From Taenia hydatigena (Eukaryota > Platyhelminthes > Cestoda > Cyclophyllidea > Taeniidae): DNA of 64,000 nucleotides. Shown here piece by piece: positions 13,903 to 26,061 of this stretch (position 1 is the stretch's first letter; every line of letters begins with the position of its first letter). The notes under the pieces were generated by a model. The model had not been told where the DNA came from. It saw only the letters and a program-made list of their open reading frames with translations, and ran no database searches. The stretch covers positions 11,258,519-11,322,518 of the forward strand of contig JADWOT020000006.1 in the NCBI GenBank assembly GCA_036345935.2. The letters run 5' to 3'. A program made the translations under genes and the position numbers.

Positions 13903-14466
13903 TTTTCCGAGAGATAGCGTTCCTGAGTCAAACAAAGCACAGCCGACCGGCGGCACAAAGGGCGACCTCAAAAGTAAATAGTGCTGACTTCTTTAAGCTA
14001 CTTTAAACAAATTTCCATTCTTGTTCCCATGAAGCGAACTTATTATTCTTGCTTTATGCCATTCAATTGTAGTTTAGCTCTAAAATCATGAAGTCTAAGT
14101 GAGTTAGGTGAGTGATACCTGTAAATTACGATAATAATACCAGCAAATATATGTATTACGTAAATCTGGTGACTGCATCATACCATCATGTAGTTTCGTT
14201 ACGAAGCAAGTGTTTTACTAGTTTGATTTTTCTAACGCATTGCTTACTAATGCTAGGAAATAACCTACTCATTAAACTTAATTCAAATTACATCAATATG
14301 TATAAATGGTGTTCTGTCAAAATGAGGCTTGTTCGGGATAAATCTTTATTTGTTGTTAGGTGTATGAAAAACAATGTGCAATGCTTTTGTAGTTTTGGCA
14401 AATCTACACACATGATACTGGATTTTAAGTATCATCTGACCAGGGTCACCATGGCTCAGCAGTGTC
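13903..14466. other. Region upstream of NIPA start
   Basis: AT-rich. The frame upstream of the NIPA start codon is open back to about 13971 but has no earlier ATG. The 14112-14471 plus-strand frame has no recognisable content. The NIPA promoter or a trans-splice leader acceptor should lie here but was not located. Confidence 0.35.
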
Positions 14467-14652
14467 TGTAGCGTCCCGAGGCTCCCTCGAAGGCAAAAGA
14501 AGGCAGAATGCTAGAGTAGAATACATATATTCAGCGGACAGAGGGAAATAAGCTGCTGGCATGGGCCGGGGGCCAGCCTACGCAGCTAGGGCAGTACGGC
14601 CGCCTCTGTCACCTTGACCGAAACCGGTAATTCCAACAAACAAAGTACTACA
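14467..14652 (-). mobile_element. Solo LTR of TRIM family
   Basis: A 186-bp copy in the orientation opposite to the full TRIM at 47741-48659. It begins TGTAGCGTCCCGAGG and ends with CAAAGTACTACA, the TG...CA termini of an LTR. The flanking five bases are GTGTC and ATGTC (4/5 identical), consistent with an aged 5-bp target-site duplication. Confidence 0.85.
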
Positions 14653-14897
14653 ATGTCAAAAGTCTGCCTTTCTTTGTGCCTTAATTCCCTTGAACAGAAA
14701 TTTTTTGTTAATTTCGTGCATAATCGCCAACATACGCAAGATAACTAAATTGTCCTAATCCACTGCTATTCTGGATCAAGCATTTTATTCACTCGTATCT
14801 CAACTTGGTTATGTCATGGCATTAACAAAGTTACTGTTTTGATTTCATTTCATGTAATGTTACCGTTTTTCACTTATGTCGATTCTTAAGTACATGC

Positions 14898-15081
14898 TGT
14901 AGCGTTCCAAGATTTCCTTGAAGGCAAAAGAAGGCATAATGTTAGGGTAGAATATATATTCAATAAGGAGAGGGAACAGGGCTATTACCATGGCCCACAG
15001 GTCAGCCCACGCGGCTAGGGCAATATGTCCACCTAAGTGTCCGAAACCGAAACCGGCAGTCATAACAAACGAAGTATTGCA
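14898..15081 (-). mobile_element. Diverged solo LTR of TRIM family
   Basis: A 184-bp copy beginning TGTAGCGTTCCAAG and ending GAAGTATTGCA. It is flanked by CATGC and CATGT, a near-perfect 5-bp duplication. It is more diverged than the 14467 copy. Confidence 0.8.
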
Positions 15082-15114
15082 CATGTGCCTTCATATATTT
15101 ATCTTGGGCCCACT

Positions 15115-15230
15115 ACCTCGGACACTTCCTTAAAGGCTAAAGAGGACATAGTCCTCTGGCGGAATATGCATTGTCGACATGCAGAGGTAGTTGCGGCTAA
15201 TGGCGTGGCCAGAGGCCAGATCACCCTGTA
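15115..15230 (-). mobile_element. Degraded LTR fragment of TRIM family
   Basis: The middle of the LTR is still recognisable (TTAAAGGCTAAAGAGGACAT, then ATGGCGTGGCCAGAGGCCAG), but both termini are lost or mutated. Confidence 0.5.
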
Positions 15231-15643
15231 GAAGCACCATAGCAGACCCTCCTGAATTGCTATTACTAAAAACGACGGTTAAACAAGCAAATAACACATT
15301 GGAATGTTTTGATCAGACCTAAACCTAGTTTTGTGCATTACTCAATGATCCGTATTTAAGTAATAAAGCGCACTCCTGACCACCTTAATGCATTTAATGC
15401 CAAGTTTTGTTGTCAGGACTATATTAATCCGACCCCTGTAACTTACGGCAATGCAATTTGCTTAGTACACCTAATTATTAATCTCCAAGTTTTTAAACAA
15501 ATATATTGGTACACCATGAGCATACTTGATACAACAATACAGGAGCACATTCCTTTGGTGATTCTCCGCGTATGGTCGCTTATGGCTGTGGTGTTTGCTT
15601 TTATTAACTTTAATGCATCGAAAGTTCGGGTGCCTACTGGCAT

Positions 15644-15829
15644 TGTAACACTTTGTTTGCTCTGGCTGCCGGTTTCTCTTTCAATCACAGAGGTGGCCAT
15701 ATTGCCCTAGCTGCGTGGGCTGGCCTCCGGGCCATCCCAGCAACCCCATTGCCTCTGTTTATCGAATATACATACTCTGCCCTAGTATTATGCCTTCTTT
15801 TGCCGTCAAGGAAGTCTCGGAACGATACA
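15644..15829 (+). mobile_element. Solo LTR of TRIM family
   Basis: A 186-bp copy in the same orientation as the full TRIM, from TGTAACACTTTGTTTG to AACGATACA. No clear target-site duplication (GGCAT versus CGTAT). One frame is open through the whole LTR. Confidence 0.75.
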
Positions 15830-15834
15830 CGTAT

Positions 15835-18528
15835 TGTTAAAACTCTAACGCATTTGAACCACAAAATGCGGCTGTGGATATAAAAAAATAACACTGAGTG
15901 TATCAGATTCTATTATGTAAATCATCTTGTCGCATTTTTCTTCAACAAAGAAGATGAAAGTATTACTTCAGCTCCCAATTTTTTGTTCCACACGGTTAGT
16001 GCTGTTATCAACATCAACATCCTCATTCATGTAGAATGAGGAGAAGTTATTTGTATTGGAAGTTGAACATGTCCAGCACCGCTGCGAGATGTCCTTGTGG
16101 CAAATTGGTATCGTTTATTAAGGGGATCGAGTAAGTTCTTAAAAGTCGATAACCCTTACCTAGTTTTAATGAACTCATCCATTTTTGGGGGCTGTCGCCT
16201 TATAGTCACGCACACTTCATGCGTCATCGTTTCTATTTGGAATGATGGCCTACAAACAGGTCCAAACGGGAATTGTGGTTTATTATGTTCTCCTTTAGCA
16301 TAGTTCCAAGATTTTTCAAGAGTATAAATGTGTGTTTCCAGTCAGGCTTTGGAATACATCGGTCCGGGGTGTCGCCTCTTAATTAAACACATCGGGGCAT
16401 AATTTGACGTTAACAGTTCACCTCTTTCTTTTATGCCCCAATGTGAATATCAAATTCTTGAATAAATAGTTAAGAACGGTACCCCGGAAGGATTTCACTG
16501 CGTCCTCCTGCTTTGGAATGCTCAAATGCCCACTTGGTGCCTTACCCAAGGGAACCAGTTGCATCATTACGAGAGCAACACAAAGACTAGCCTCCAGGCC
16601 AACAGAGATCGTTTCAGAGCATTTGAGGACAGGGAAACCCTCCGACTCTCTGGTAGTAAAAGTGGTCCTCACCGTGGGTGCCCCAAACCAGTTTTGTTAT
16701 TAAAACTCGCACTTTTCGATAGAGCTTTGCCATCACCATAGGAAGTCGAAACAGGTCAACTTTGGCTTACTAGCGAAGACAGAATAGTTGGTCCAAGTAC
16801 TCTCCCGCGCTCATCTCCGGCGTACGCGCGCCTAATGCAACAGCGCGCGCACATACGCACGAGGATACAAACTGCGCGTCCATTCGACTGCGGGACCTTA
16901 TTGGCCGCTTGACGAGGCTTGGAGACAATTGGTCAAGATGCAAGAACTTGCGTGCGATCACACGGGCGTGCACCGTATTTTGGGCATGGCAGCACCAGCA
17001 GCAATGCCAGCGCATCGATTGGTGGCGAAAACACGGCGAGGTATGATGTGCTGGTCGTTCACGATGTGAACTCGTCTGTGGCCACATTGAAGTGTTCTGA
17101 TTGTTGCGTTAACTTTATTGCGAAGTATGCAACACCAAAAATGTGTGCAGAAGTAGACAAAGTCAATATTCGAGAACACCCTAAGCATCCTTCACTTTTA
17201 ATCAGTTGAGGCTCCATAATGAACTGGATTTACGCTGGTGATTGATCCTCCGTCTAATAAGCCCTTCTAAAGAAGCGCAGTTTAACGAGCAGTGTCCGCC
17301 CGAAGCAAACTATTTAATTTTTTCAGTGTAACCTAAAATGCTGCTCAAAAATGTCGTATAACTCCTTTAATAAACGCTTCACATTTAGGAAATCAAACTT
17401 TTAGGTGGATTTCCTAACCCGATGATTCAGAACCAGACAGTTTTGGTTCCATTCTCAGTGGTAACATCTTGACCCTAACAAAAATGACCATGCTCAAGGT
17501 GAACAGGGTGCGAAACAAAAAAATAACACCCTGCGTGCCTAGAAAACCAACTCGGTCCGACGAGTTCAAAAAGAAGTGAAGCTGTTTGCTTAAAACTGTA
17601 CCTAAGTGGGTTGAGGTAAGAGCCCCGAGCATTATTAATGAAACGCTTGCTTTCCGTAAAAGTTTTGCCGTCGCAATACATAATCGAGGGGTGACAGAAT
17701 GTACGGCTTCACAATGTGCAACACAACGTCCGTTGTTTGCCAATTCTTAGTCTACTTGATCGAGTTTGTACAAGGCGCAGTATATTTCATACAATAGGTG
17801 GTTCCCGTTCCTCCGAACTTGGCTGACCATTTGGAGGCATCATGCGTATCCTTGGCAAGGGTTGGTAATCGTTCAAATGCGGATGCAATTCGGAAAACCC
17901 GATGCGCCCATGTATTCAAAAATAACAAAGGCCCTAAAGAAGTGGTCTTGAACACTATGATTTCAAGAAAAGACGGGAACCATCTGAATAAAATCCATGT
18001 AGGGCTAGGATGTCTATCACATTCTCACGGTCAGAGCGGATGCTATCGAAACAAGCGTTTACATGGCGACATTCACTATGAGACTGAGAATTCAAGCAGT
18101 ATATTTTTATTCTCAAATAATAACATGGAGAGTGAATAATGAAGTGAGATTAAAATAGAGCAAAAGGAAACTATGATAAAGACGAGAATCGATGTGCAAA
18201 GGCGAAAGTTCGTCTATTTTACTCTGAACGATCCTCTCTAATGGTGAAAGAAACAATGATAAAATAAATTGACGGGAAGAGAGGATTCAAATGGCACGGT
18301 AAAATCACGTTCACAATAATTTAGCCAAAATAACGCCAAGATCGATGGCATGTTCAGCGAGAGAAAAGCGCGATAAGGCGTCGGGTGCGATATCACAGGT
18401 CGGCTGCTACGCATGGCAATAGTGATGACAGAAATGAATGGAGTGCGGCTTAATCGTCTCAACAGAAAGACTAAGGGTATTCAAAGGGCAGCGGGGAATG
18501 GGGGGCTTCGATTGTAGACTTATTTGCT
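15835..18528. other. Intergenic region between Nova and NIPA
   Basis: No exon with recognisable content on either strand, and in particular no KH3-like segment for the upstream Nova gene. 16800-17050 contains GCGCGC-type alternating purine-pyrimidine runs. A minus-strand AATAAA lies near 18103-18108 and could serve as the Nova polyadenylation signal. Confidence 0.4.
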
Positions 18529-21500
18529 CTATCGGGAGCCATTATCCGTATTGTTCGCAGCACTTGGCCCGCTTCCATTATCCTGAGGCCGGTAGAAGGT
18601 ATCGACCGGCGAAGAAGGCTGTTGTTGCTGCTTCGGCTGCGACTGCTGCTGTGGCTGTTGCTGTGGGGGCGGTGGAGGCGCAGACTGGAAGGCGGGGGAC
18701 CCGAATGGGGATGATAAAGAGGCAGTTGCTTCTTGGGGTGGCTGTGTCGGAGGTGAAACTGTTGCTACGTGTGGCGACACCCCAGGCCTCGACGCGTTGC
18801 CCCCGCCACCACTACCACCCCCGAATCCAACCCAAGATGCCAAACTTGTCAGTGAAAGAAGTCCATAAACATTTAGCACACGCATTGCGTGAGTGATTTC
18901 CTCCATCGCGTCCTCAGTGTATCCAGTCGAATGAAGAAGGCCTCGTACAACGTCTAGGCTGATGGGGAAGGGCGGAGACGCGGGTGACGACCAAATATTG
19001 GCCCCACCCGCGCCCCCGCCATGAGGCAGTGAGGCTGCTCCGAGAAGGCTCTGGGATGCTGTTCCGCGCCCGTTTAGCACTCGACGGCCAACAGCAGCAC
19101 TTGCCTCCACTCGCCCATTGGCTGCCGTGGGAGAGGAGAGGGAACCGCCGCAACTGGCAGCGCCGCCACCACCATGATGGTGTTGTTGCTGTTGCTGCGG
19201 CAGGGGATGCATGAAACACCTGCCTGGGGGAGAGCAGGGGGCCAAACCCGAAGTGGTGGAGGGGTGGTGGTGGTGGGGCGGACCAGCAGGTGGCGCGCTA
19301 AAGAGGGCGTAAGGGGAACCCGTGGGGTAGGCGCTGGCCACAGGACCAGCAACGTCTATGTAGGATATATTGGGACAACTCGATGATAAAGGATCTTCGG
19401 CAATCTTCGTCAGTAGGAGCCGCATTGTTTCGCGGGTTTGATTCAATTCACCTAAGAAGTTACCAGCCAATGGTAAGCACTTGCTTTGACCGTATTTTTG
19501 TGGATCAGTAGACAAATTACTAATCAGTAATATCCTTACCAAAGCGGGAACACGCGCACTAAAAGGATTGCGATGTTGAATAATGACTGTGTTTTTGATT
19601 TACTTTCAGGCTTTCCACTTTACAAAAACCTAGAAAATGTTAAGCTGATTAAGCTATTTCGTGTACAAACTATTACGAATAACCATTTTTAAAAAATAAT
19701 CTGCTAGTTATGTTATTTTTGCCTCCGTACATAGACTAGGAACGCTAACTTCAACTTCATCATCTGTCTGACATTCGCTTCGAAAAAGCTATGCATTTTA
19801 TGGCCACAGAACCTGGAAATGAACAATCAAGACAGCACAACCTTAATTAAAGCTTAAGTATTTACAGCAAAGACAACAGTAGTAGAGATCACATTAAGGC
19901 TAACTGGGCATTTCACCTTGAAAAGAGACATACCAAATGCAAATGAGTTCGATCACTCAGTTTGTAAACATGTCTTTAAAAATTGAATTGCCCATTTATT
20001 TGACAGATAACTTGGCAAACGATGAGATTCTACACAATTTATATGGAACGCAAATTAAACTACGCATCAAAGTTAGTATCAAAAATTGCATTTAAACGCA
20101 AAAGAGTGACGACGAAAATAGAATGTGAAATACGATTTAACCGAGCCATATAACTGCAGAGTTCTATTAATACGGTTCCAATTCGTTTCCCTCTGCAACA
20201 TCACAGATGTACCAAAAAATCCAACTTTTGCTTGCTAGTAAGTACACCTAGAATGGAAAAGGATCTCTACAAAATTTGAAGTCCAATAAGACTCTCAAAA
20301 ATACGCCTGCGAACTATAGACAATAAAAATAGCACTGAGCCTCTGGCACCGATACCAGAAACTAAAAAGGATTCAAAAACTCGCAGCAAGGAAAAGCTGC
20401 AGCATCAAGAGTGCTATCGTAGCAATACTTTACATGATATGAACAAAAATTGGCGAATTCACTAGTAGGAATGTAGAGCGCTCAAAGTATTCACTTAGGT
20501 TTATGATTGTTGAAAATAGCAATAAATAACTAATGAATGAATTCGAGTAACCAATAAAATTATGGAACCGAACGCGTTCCCTCCATTTAGCATCTGCATG
20601 GTGGGGCAAATGTAAAACACAAACATCACAACAAAGGAATTTATAATCAGACTTGAGGTACCTTATCCTGATTTTAAAATGACTTACCTCCAACTGTAAT
20701 GCACCGTTCGGCGAGGCTCATCTCTCTAGATTTTTGAGAAACTTGAATGAAAGCACCAGTCTTGCTCTTGATTTCCTTGATAAAACTTCCACCTTTACCA
20801 ATGATCATCCCAGCGGTGCTATTGGGCACTAATATTTTTACCTAGCCGTGGAGTAAAAATCAACATCGTTTTCGAAGCAAATTGATTTTGCCGTTATTGG
20901 TGTTTATACAGCAATAAAAATCCAATTAAACAAAATCTTAGAGATGACTAAAAGCCTCCACATGGAGATTCGCTAGACGAATCAGTAAAATACCTTACCT
21001 GTTTGTGACGTTCATAGGGAACTCTACCATCTGCAACCATACGAGAAACAGTTTCAGGTTTCTCATATATCTTTTCAGAGATGTAATCATAGACCTCAGT
21101 AATGGCAGCCGTTGTCCCGATGATTAAGCATACTCGTTCATTAGTTCCTGAGAAAATTACGCATCAAAAAGTAAAACCTGGATAGAAGTCGTTGGCTTTG
21201 GACATTTTAACTTTAGCACCAGTGCAGTTTTGTATATTTGTGATGGCTTCTCCGTTTTTACCAATAATCGCCCCTGCAGCCACTGAAGGCACGAGGATTT
21301 TAAGATGTGCATTGTCTGCTAGATATTTAAAAAGTAAATATTTGGCATTTACTTTTACATTGTTTAGCCAGGCCAAAGTCCTTAGTTGGGGAGACATCGA
21401 CTTCGACGTCTTCAACAGCCTCATCCTTCGCATCACTATCTGAGGCAGCAGGCAGCTCGGCCTCGCCCACCGAAGTCATCCTAAAATCATTCCCAGACAT

Positions 21501-21540
21501 AAACCGCGCGTCTAGTTCATGCATTTTATAACACACATTC
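18529..21540 (-). CDS. NOVA: Nova-type KH RNA-binding splicing regulator
   Basis: Five coding exons: 21359-21524 (coding part of an exon beginning at 21540), 21178-21318, 20999-21147, 20688-20841 and 18529-19451. Together they give 1533 nt (510 aa), with every phase matching. KH1 spans exons 2-3: [18 protein letters not shown] with a GKNG loop, then [12 protein letters not shown]2 is exon 4 and starts [18 protein letters not shown]. The post-KH2 segment [18 protein letters not shown] followed by PTGSPYA is diagnostic of Nova. The rest of the last exon is Gln/Pro/Gly-rich, with a helical segment like the inter-KH region of Nova, and stops at TAG without a KH3. Nova proteins bind YCAY clusters and control alternative splicing in the nucleus. 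A pyrimidine-rich acceptor (CTTTGCAG) 16 nt before the ATG points to an upstream leader exon or to spliced-leader addition. Confidence 0.92.
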
Positions 21541-21915
21541 CTGCAAAGGGAAAGAAGAATATTAACAACAATAAGTTTGCTCACTAAAGCTTGCTTTTTG
21601 TTTAAAAATTTTTATTTTATTGGCTTTGACGCCGAAGATAAGTCATGATACACCATAGCAATGCAAAGGGACGAAAACATATACTTTCCATAACTGAATC
21701 CTTGAGATCCAGTAAAGAATACCATTCACAAACCCTCGATTTTCATCCACCAAAGGCTAGTTGTACACAATTCAGTTGCAAGTTTTGGTTTTTCTTTTAA
21801 ATCGTTTGCAACTAGTTAACTTAAATGTTTTGTGACACTACACGTGGACCAGTTAGTTAGCTTGAACAGTAAAAATGAACCCATTAGTTTAGGCACAGCA
21901 TTAAAATGCTGTTAC
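21541..21915. other. Upstream of first Nova coding exon
   Basis: Strong splice acceptor on the minus strand at 21541-21554 (CTTTCCCTTTGCAG). No further coding exon is recognisable up to the LTR copy at 21920. Confidence 0.4.
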
Positions 21916-21919
21916 CTAT

Positions 21920-22097
21920 TATAGCGTCTTGAGACTTCTTTAATGGAAAAAGAAGGCATGATGCTAAGGTGGAATACATATTCAACGAACAGAGGAAACG
22001 GGGACGCTGTCATTGTTTGGAGGCCAGCCAACCCGGCTGGGAAAATATGGCCACGCAAGTGATCGAGATCGGCAGTCAGCACAAACAAAGTATTATA
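21920..22097 (-). mobile_element. Diverged LTR of TRIM family
   Basis: From TATAGCGTCTTGAG to AAAGTATTATA, 178 bp. Mutated ends, no clear target-site duplication. It sits immediately upstream of exon-like repeat copy B. Confidence 0.7.
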
Positions 22098-22115
22098 GGT
22101 ACATTTGAAGATCAT

Positions 22116-22341
22116 TGGTGGAATACTTGTAGTCTTTAAATGTGCTTTGTAGGCCAGAGGTGGGAAAACAATTTGAATCTGGTGGCGGAGCGGAGCGGCG
22201 ACTCACAAGAGCGTAATCTATCCCCGTCCTAAATTCTCGTACTAGGCCTCGCTGTACTACCTCCCTCCTATAATAAATATGTCGAAACGTGTTCCGACTT
22301 CTAATAACAAGGGCGACCAGAAGGAAGAGGAAGAACCCTCT
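22116..22341 (+). repeat. Exon-like dispersed repeat, copy B
   Basis: Plus-strand copy. It has the acceptor-like CTTTGTAG near 22150, a GC-rich leader (GGCGGAGCGGAGCGGCG), AATAAAT before the ATG at 22279, and 21 codons reading MSKRVPTSNNKGDQK and ending EEEEPS. In this copy the last shared codon is followed directly by GTAATT, a possible splice donor, so the shared unit has the shape acceptor - leader - start codon - donor. Frame and length are kept in copies A, C and D without stops or indels. Confidence 0.65.
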
Positions 22342-22678
22342 GTAATTGGTGTTACAAGTGTCCTAAATTTCAAGGGCATTGCTGATTTTTCCGATCCACA
22401 CCATCCCGTAAGCTCTTTGTCACCAACGTCGATTAGTGAATTTTGCCAGAGGATGGAGCATTCGTGTGGCTGTAGGATTTGCATGTAATTGTGCAGAAAT
22501 CGGAATCTCATTGTGGAGAAATGGTACTTGAAAGTGCAGCCTTCTATTAACCCCGCTATTTTTAATGTATTGTCTAGACAATCGATATGAGTGAGGTAAC
22601 ACATTCTGTGAAACAGTCATTCGAATGTACTTCTATTGCATACTACCGGTTTGTGTTTAGCAAATTTAACGGATGACT

Positions 22679-22795
22679 TGTAGCGCAGCAAGACTGGCCT
22701 GGAGATGAAGGAAAATAATACGCGGGTAGGGTGCATATATTCGACAGACAGTAGGGCTTGGAGCTGCTTTCATGCCTTGCAGGCTAGCCAATCCA
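22679..22795 (-). mobile_element. Degraded LTR fragment of TRIM family
   Basis: Starts TGTAGCGCAGCAAGACT and keeps the GGGTAGGGTGCATATATTCG and CTTGCAGGCTAGCC blocks. The distal end is lost. Confidence 0.5.
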
Positions 22796-22799
22796 TCGA

Positions 22800-24744
22800 A
22801 ATTACAATCGTAGTGACAGAAAGCTGCTCTCTACCAAAATCGAGTTAAACAGCCAACTTATAACAACTGCCAATGAATGCTCGTTAATTGTTAAGAGAAT
22901 TTTTTCAGAAAGTCCCAAAATTTACGCCATTCAGCATGTGTTGAAAATTGTTGCTAGAAATGTTATCTTGCATCCCTCAGTTTACAGCGAAGGATACTGC
23001 GACATGCACCGGTTATTCCCAGTGGTACGTTTAGCGAGAGGCATACCGTTTTTAATCGGGATCTTATCATAGCTGTGGATGCGCGCTGATGTTATCGATA
23101 GCCAGATGGAAGCATTCACAAGGCATGGATGCAAATGTTAAAAATTTGTGCGTCTTTAGTCCTCATTTGCATTACCCTGCACTTTTATACTTTGTTTTTT
23201 GTCAGTCATTTGAGCTGTTTTAATAGTGTGGTTGAATATTAAGGGCTTGTTATTTTTTTTCAGTTTACTAGCAGATAGTAAATAAGGCGACCAAACCACT
23301 TAACACTTTTTTTGTACCGCTATGTCTGGTGAGCAATTCTCCCGCCATCTACTAGTACTGAGCAAAGCGGAAGCAGAAATGGTAGTTAGTTGGGCCAAAA
23401 GGCATTTGTAGGGCTGAAGATCGAACGAAAACTAAATGATAAAATCCCAGAAGCTACGTCTGAAAAGTGTAATGTCCATAACTCCACTTGGCCTCTCAGT
23501 TATGGAAGAACAACAGGGAAACTATTTTCTCGTACTTTAAAAAAAATTAGTTAGTGGAACGGTGAAGGTACATCACTGCTTTCCAGAAGTTAATGACAAT
23601 GAAACACATTTCTGACAGTTGCGTAAAATTGAATTATAAATGTATGTGCTCAGATTCTGGATGAAAATCCGCCGGCTTCCATTTATTTCATTCATTTCCA
23701 CCATAAATGTATTGATTTGATATTTATTCACCATGCTTACAGCAAGTATGGGTTTTGGTTGTTGAAATATCGAGACATCCAAACGCAGGCTTGGCACCGA
23801 CCAAGTTACGTGCTGTTCGTTATGGTTGATAAAACCAATGCTGAAATTCATGACGCGATTGCGTTGGCGTGTCACCCTACTATTACGACTCATTTTGATA
23901 AGTCAATGGTCTTACTCAAAGTTTCACAACTGAGGTCTTCAACGCTGACCACACTTTCTGCCCATATTCGAGCTTTTCTTACACATCAGTATTTATTTAG
24001 GCTCCCTTTCAACACTAGTAAAATTCCTAAGTTTATTTTTGTGAATCAATATCAGATCGATTGCCGACTTTGCCGATTACAAAACTCATTTGCATCTTAG
24101 TTGCCTAGTGGGGAACATCGTTGCACTAGTTGATATAAGGGGAAGAGCTCCAAGACTACGCATCTCATGGAAGGCCCCTCAGTCATGCCACCATTGCTGT
24201 AGACCGTCCTACGGTTGTGACCATGCCTTGACATCGATGCAGGTGACTAATGTCCAGCTTGACGCAGACTTCGGGTAGTTAGTCACCGTTCAGGTTAAGG
24301 CTGTGCGCGACTGAATCGGGTAGGACTTATCAGGTGACGATTTTGATGGTAGCGATAAACCACAAAACTTAACGGAAGTTTACTACCTTTAATTGAAGAA
24401 ATGTGAAATGGGAACATTACGTACTCATTAACTTTGACATCTTGTACAATGTATTGACATTTTAGCATTGACTGTTTAAGTGCTGCTGCATTTCATCCTG
24501 AAACGCCTGAAATTGCAATCTCAATTTTACTTAGTGCGCGATTATTTGTGGATGCAATTCTCCAATATTTAGCCTGATTATGGCTAGCCTGATTTTATCA
24601 CATTAAAAGCATTGCATAAATTTAAAGCTGGTCTACCACCATATCTAACCATTGGTGGGTGGTGTGCCAGCTGTTACCTAGGTTGTTTTCGCCATGCCGC
24701 CCCCTTCACCATTAGCCCCGCAGAGCTTCTGTCTGAAAAACCCT
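22800..24744. other. Intergenic, no supported gene
   Basis: Several frames of 60-127 codons overlap on both strands (23573-24278). None has a recognisable domain, splice context or consistent codon bias. Confidence 0.4.
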
Positions 24745-26061
24745 TTATTTGAAACTTTTGGGATGGATCGCACTCTGTGTCGTTTCATGGTCAATTTTGG
24801 TGTTTTTAAAGGCCTTGCCTTTTGTCACAAAATGCGGGGGCCTGATGATACTGCTGGACCAAGGTGGGGATACGCGTTCAGTGATGAAGCCATAAAACTC
24901 CTCTCTGTCCTCCTCTTTTCTAGCCCAGCGGCCGTGACTCACATCCAAGCCGCCCATCAGATGGCCACCAACGTCACGTCTGAAATAGACGCATAACAGT
25001 GGATAAAAAGCGTGGTAGGTAAGACCAGCACCAAACGTAACTCTGTGAAGCATGATCGTCTGGGGAAAATGGAGATAAGTGCCGAAGTGAAAGACAAAGA
25101 AGAGAGAGAAAAAAGGACTCCACACAAACGCGGGGAGAAGGTTGTCCATGAAGTACATCTGTTGAACTAAATTATAAGCAAGGAGGTGAGTGGCGTTTGG
25201 GGACTCGGCGAGGACAGTCAGCATGTTCATATAGAGATAGCGCGTGAAAAGAAGCGGCAAGATGAAAGTCATAGCCACGTGGTGGGCGATAACAAGCTTT
25301 TGGCTGCCAGCCACGTCACCATAAAGGCGGAACATGTCCATGGTCTCGAAGCACAGCAGGTACCTTCCCGTTTCAGTGGTTAGAGAGTGCACGAAATCTG
25401 CCACAACTGCTTGAAGAACGTAAAAGAGGAATATGGAAGCTAGTATTACCCATCGACCATGGCGTCGGTAGACAGACGGGAAGATGAGACGAGTAAAGAG
25501 GTACCAGGCCTCCATTACCGTAAGGGCCATACGAATGGTGAAGCAGACCCAAAATGCGGGTTTCGAAATTACGACCCCACAACCCATCCACCTCCATCGC
25601 AAAGAATTGTGCACTACCCGATGTATCTCACCCAACGCATAGAAGAAACAGGCCAACAAGTCGCAGCACCCCATCCCAATAGCAAACCAGGCAAACGGTG
25701 AGTATTTCTTAATGAGCAGATAGATAATAAATGAGATGTTCAAAAGAATCCCAATTGCGGCCACCACAACTGCAAACCAATGACCACTGACTGGTGGGAG
25801 TTCCACAGCCGCCTGGCTTCGGGGTGGAGGTGCGTTAAGCCCACCGCGAGTTTGCCAGTGCTCTAAGTATAATCGAGAAACCGACGCCTTCCCTGACATT
25901 GATTGAGAGGTCAAGGCAGCACTACATCGAATTGCCTGCTGATTTACAACCCAACCCACCGACCACGTGAGTACCCACCACCAGACGAATCGATAGAAAA
26001 AGGGTGACGGGAGGGAACTAGGAAATTGCTCCTTTATTCTCCCTAAAAAAACCATCCTCAT
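24745..26061 (-). CDS. Divergent 7TM (rhodopsin-like) orphan receptor
   Basis: One uninterrupted frame of 438 aa. Residues about 94-365 contain seven hydrophobic helices in a class A-like layout: GILLN in TM1 (Asn where N1.50 is expected), CCDLLA in TM2 (Asp), LFTRL in place of DRY after TM3, a Cys in the loop before TM3 and another in ECL2 (YLLCFE), FILPLL in TM5, WSPFF in TM6 and FYPLLCVYF in place of NPxxY in TM7. The long N-terminus contains another hydrophobic run (about residues 20-40), so the start may be this ATG or the in-frame MSGKAS further in. The pattern fits the flatworm-specific rhodopsin-like receptors; ligand and coupling are unknown. A non-receptor membrane protein cannot be excluded without a profile search. 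Confidence 0.65.
   Translation of the reverse strand: MRMVFLGRIKEQFPSSLPSPFFYRFVWWWVLTWSVGWVVNQQAIRCSAALTSQSMSGKASVSRLYLEHWQTRGGLNAPPPRSQAAVELPPVSGHWFAVVVAAIGILLNISFIIYLLIKKYSPFAWFAIGMGCCDLLACFFYALGEIHRVVHNSLRWRWMGCGVVISKPAFWVCFTIRMALTVMEAWYLFTRLIFPSVYRRHGRWVILASIFLFYVLQAVVADFVHSLTTETGRYLLCFETMDMFRLYGDVAGSQKLVIAHHVAMTFILPLLFTRYLYMNMLTVLAESPNATHLLAYNLVQQMYFMDNLLPAFVWSPFFSLFFVFHFGTYLHFPQTIMLHRVTFGAGLTYHAFYPLLCVYFRRDVGGHLMGGLDVSHGRWARKEEDREEFYGFITERVSPPWSSSIIRPPHFVTKGKAFKNTKIDHETTQSAIHPKSFK

Noticed and set aside
16770..17209. Frames of 76-105 codons around a GC-rich patch
   Set aside because: Overlapping on both strands in simple sequence, no recognisable content.
14000..18500. A KH3 exon for Nova
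   Set aside because: No GxxG loop in a KH-like context was seen on the minus strand.
18438..19386. Plus-strand frames of 70-152 codons
   Set aside because: They are shadows of the Gln/Pro/Gly-rich last Nova exon on the minus strand.
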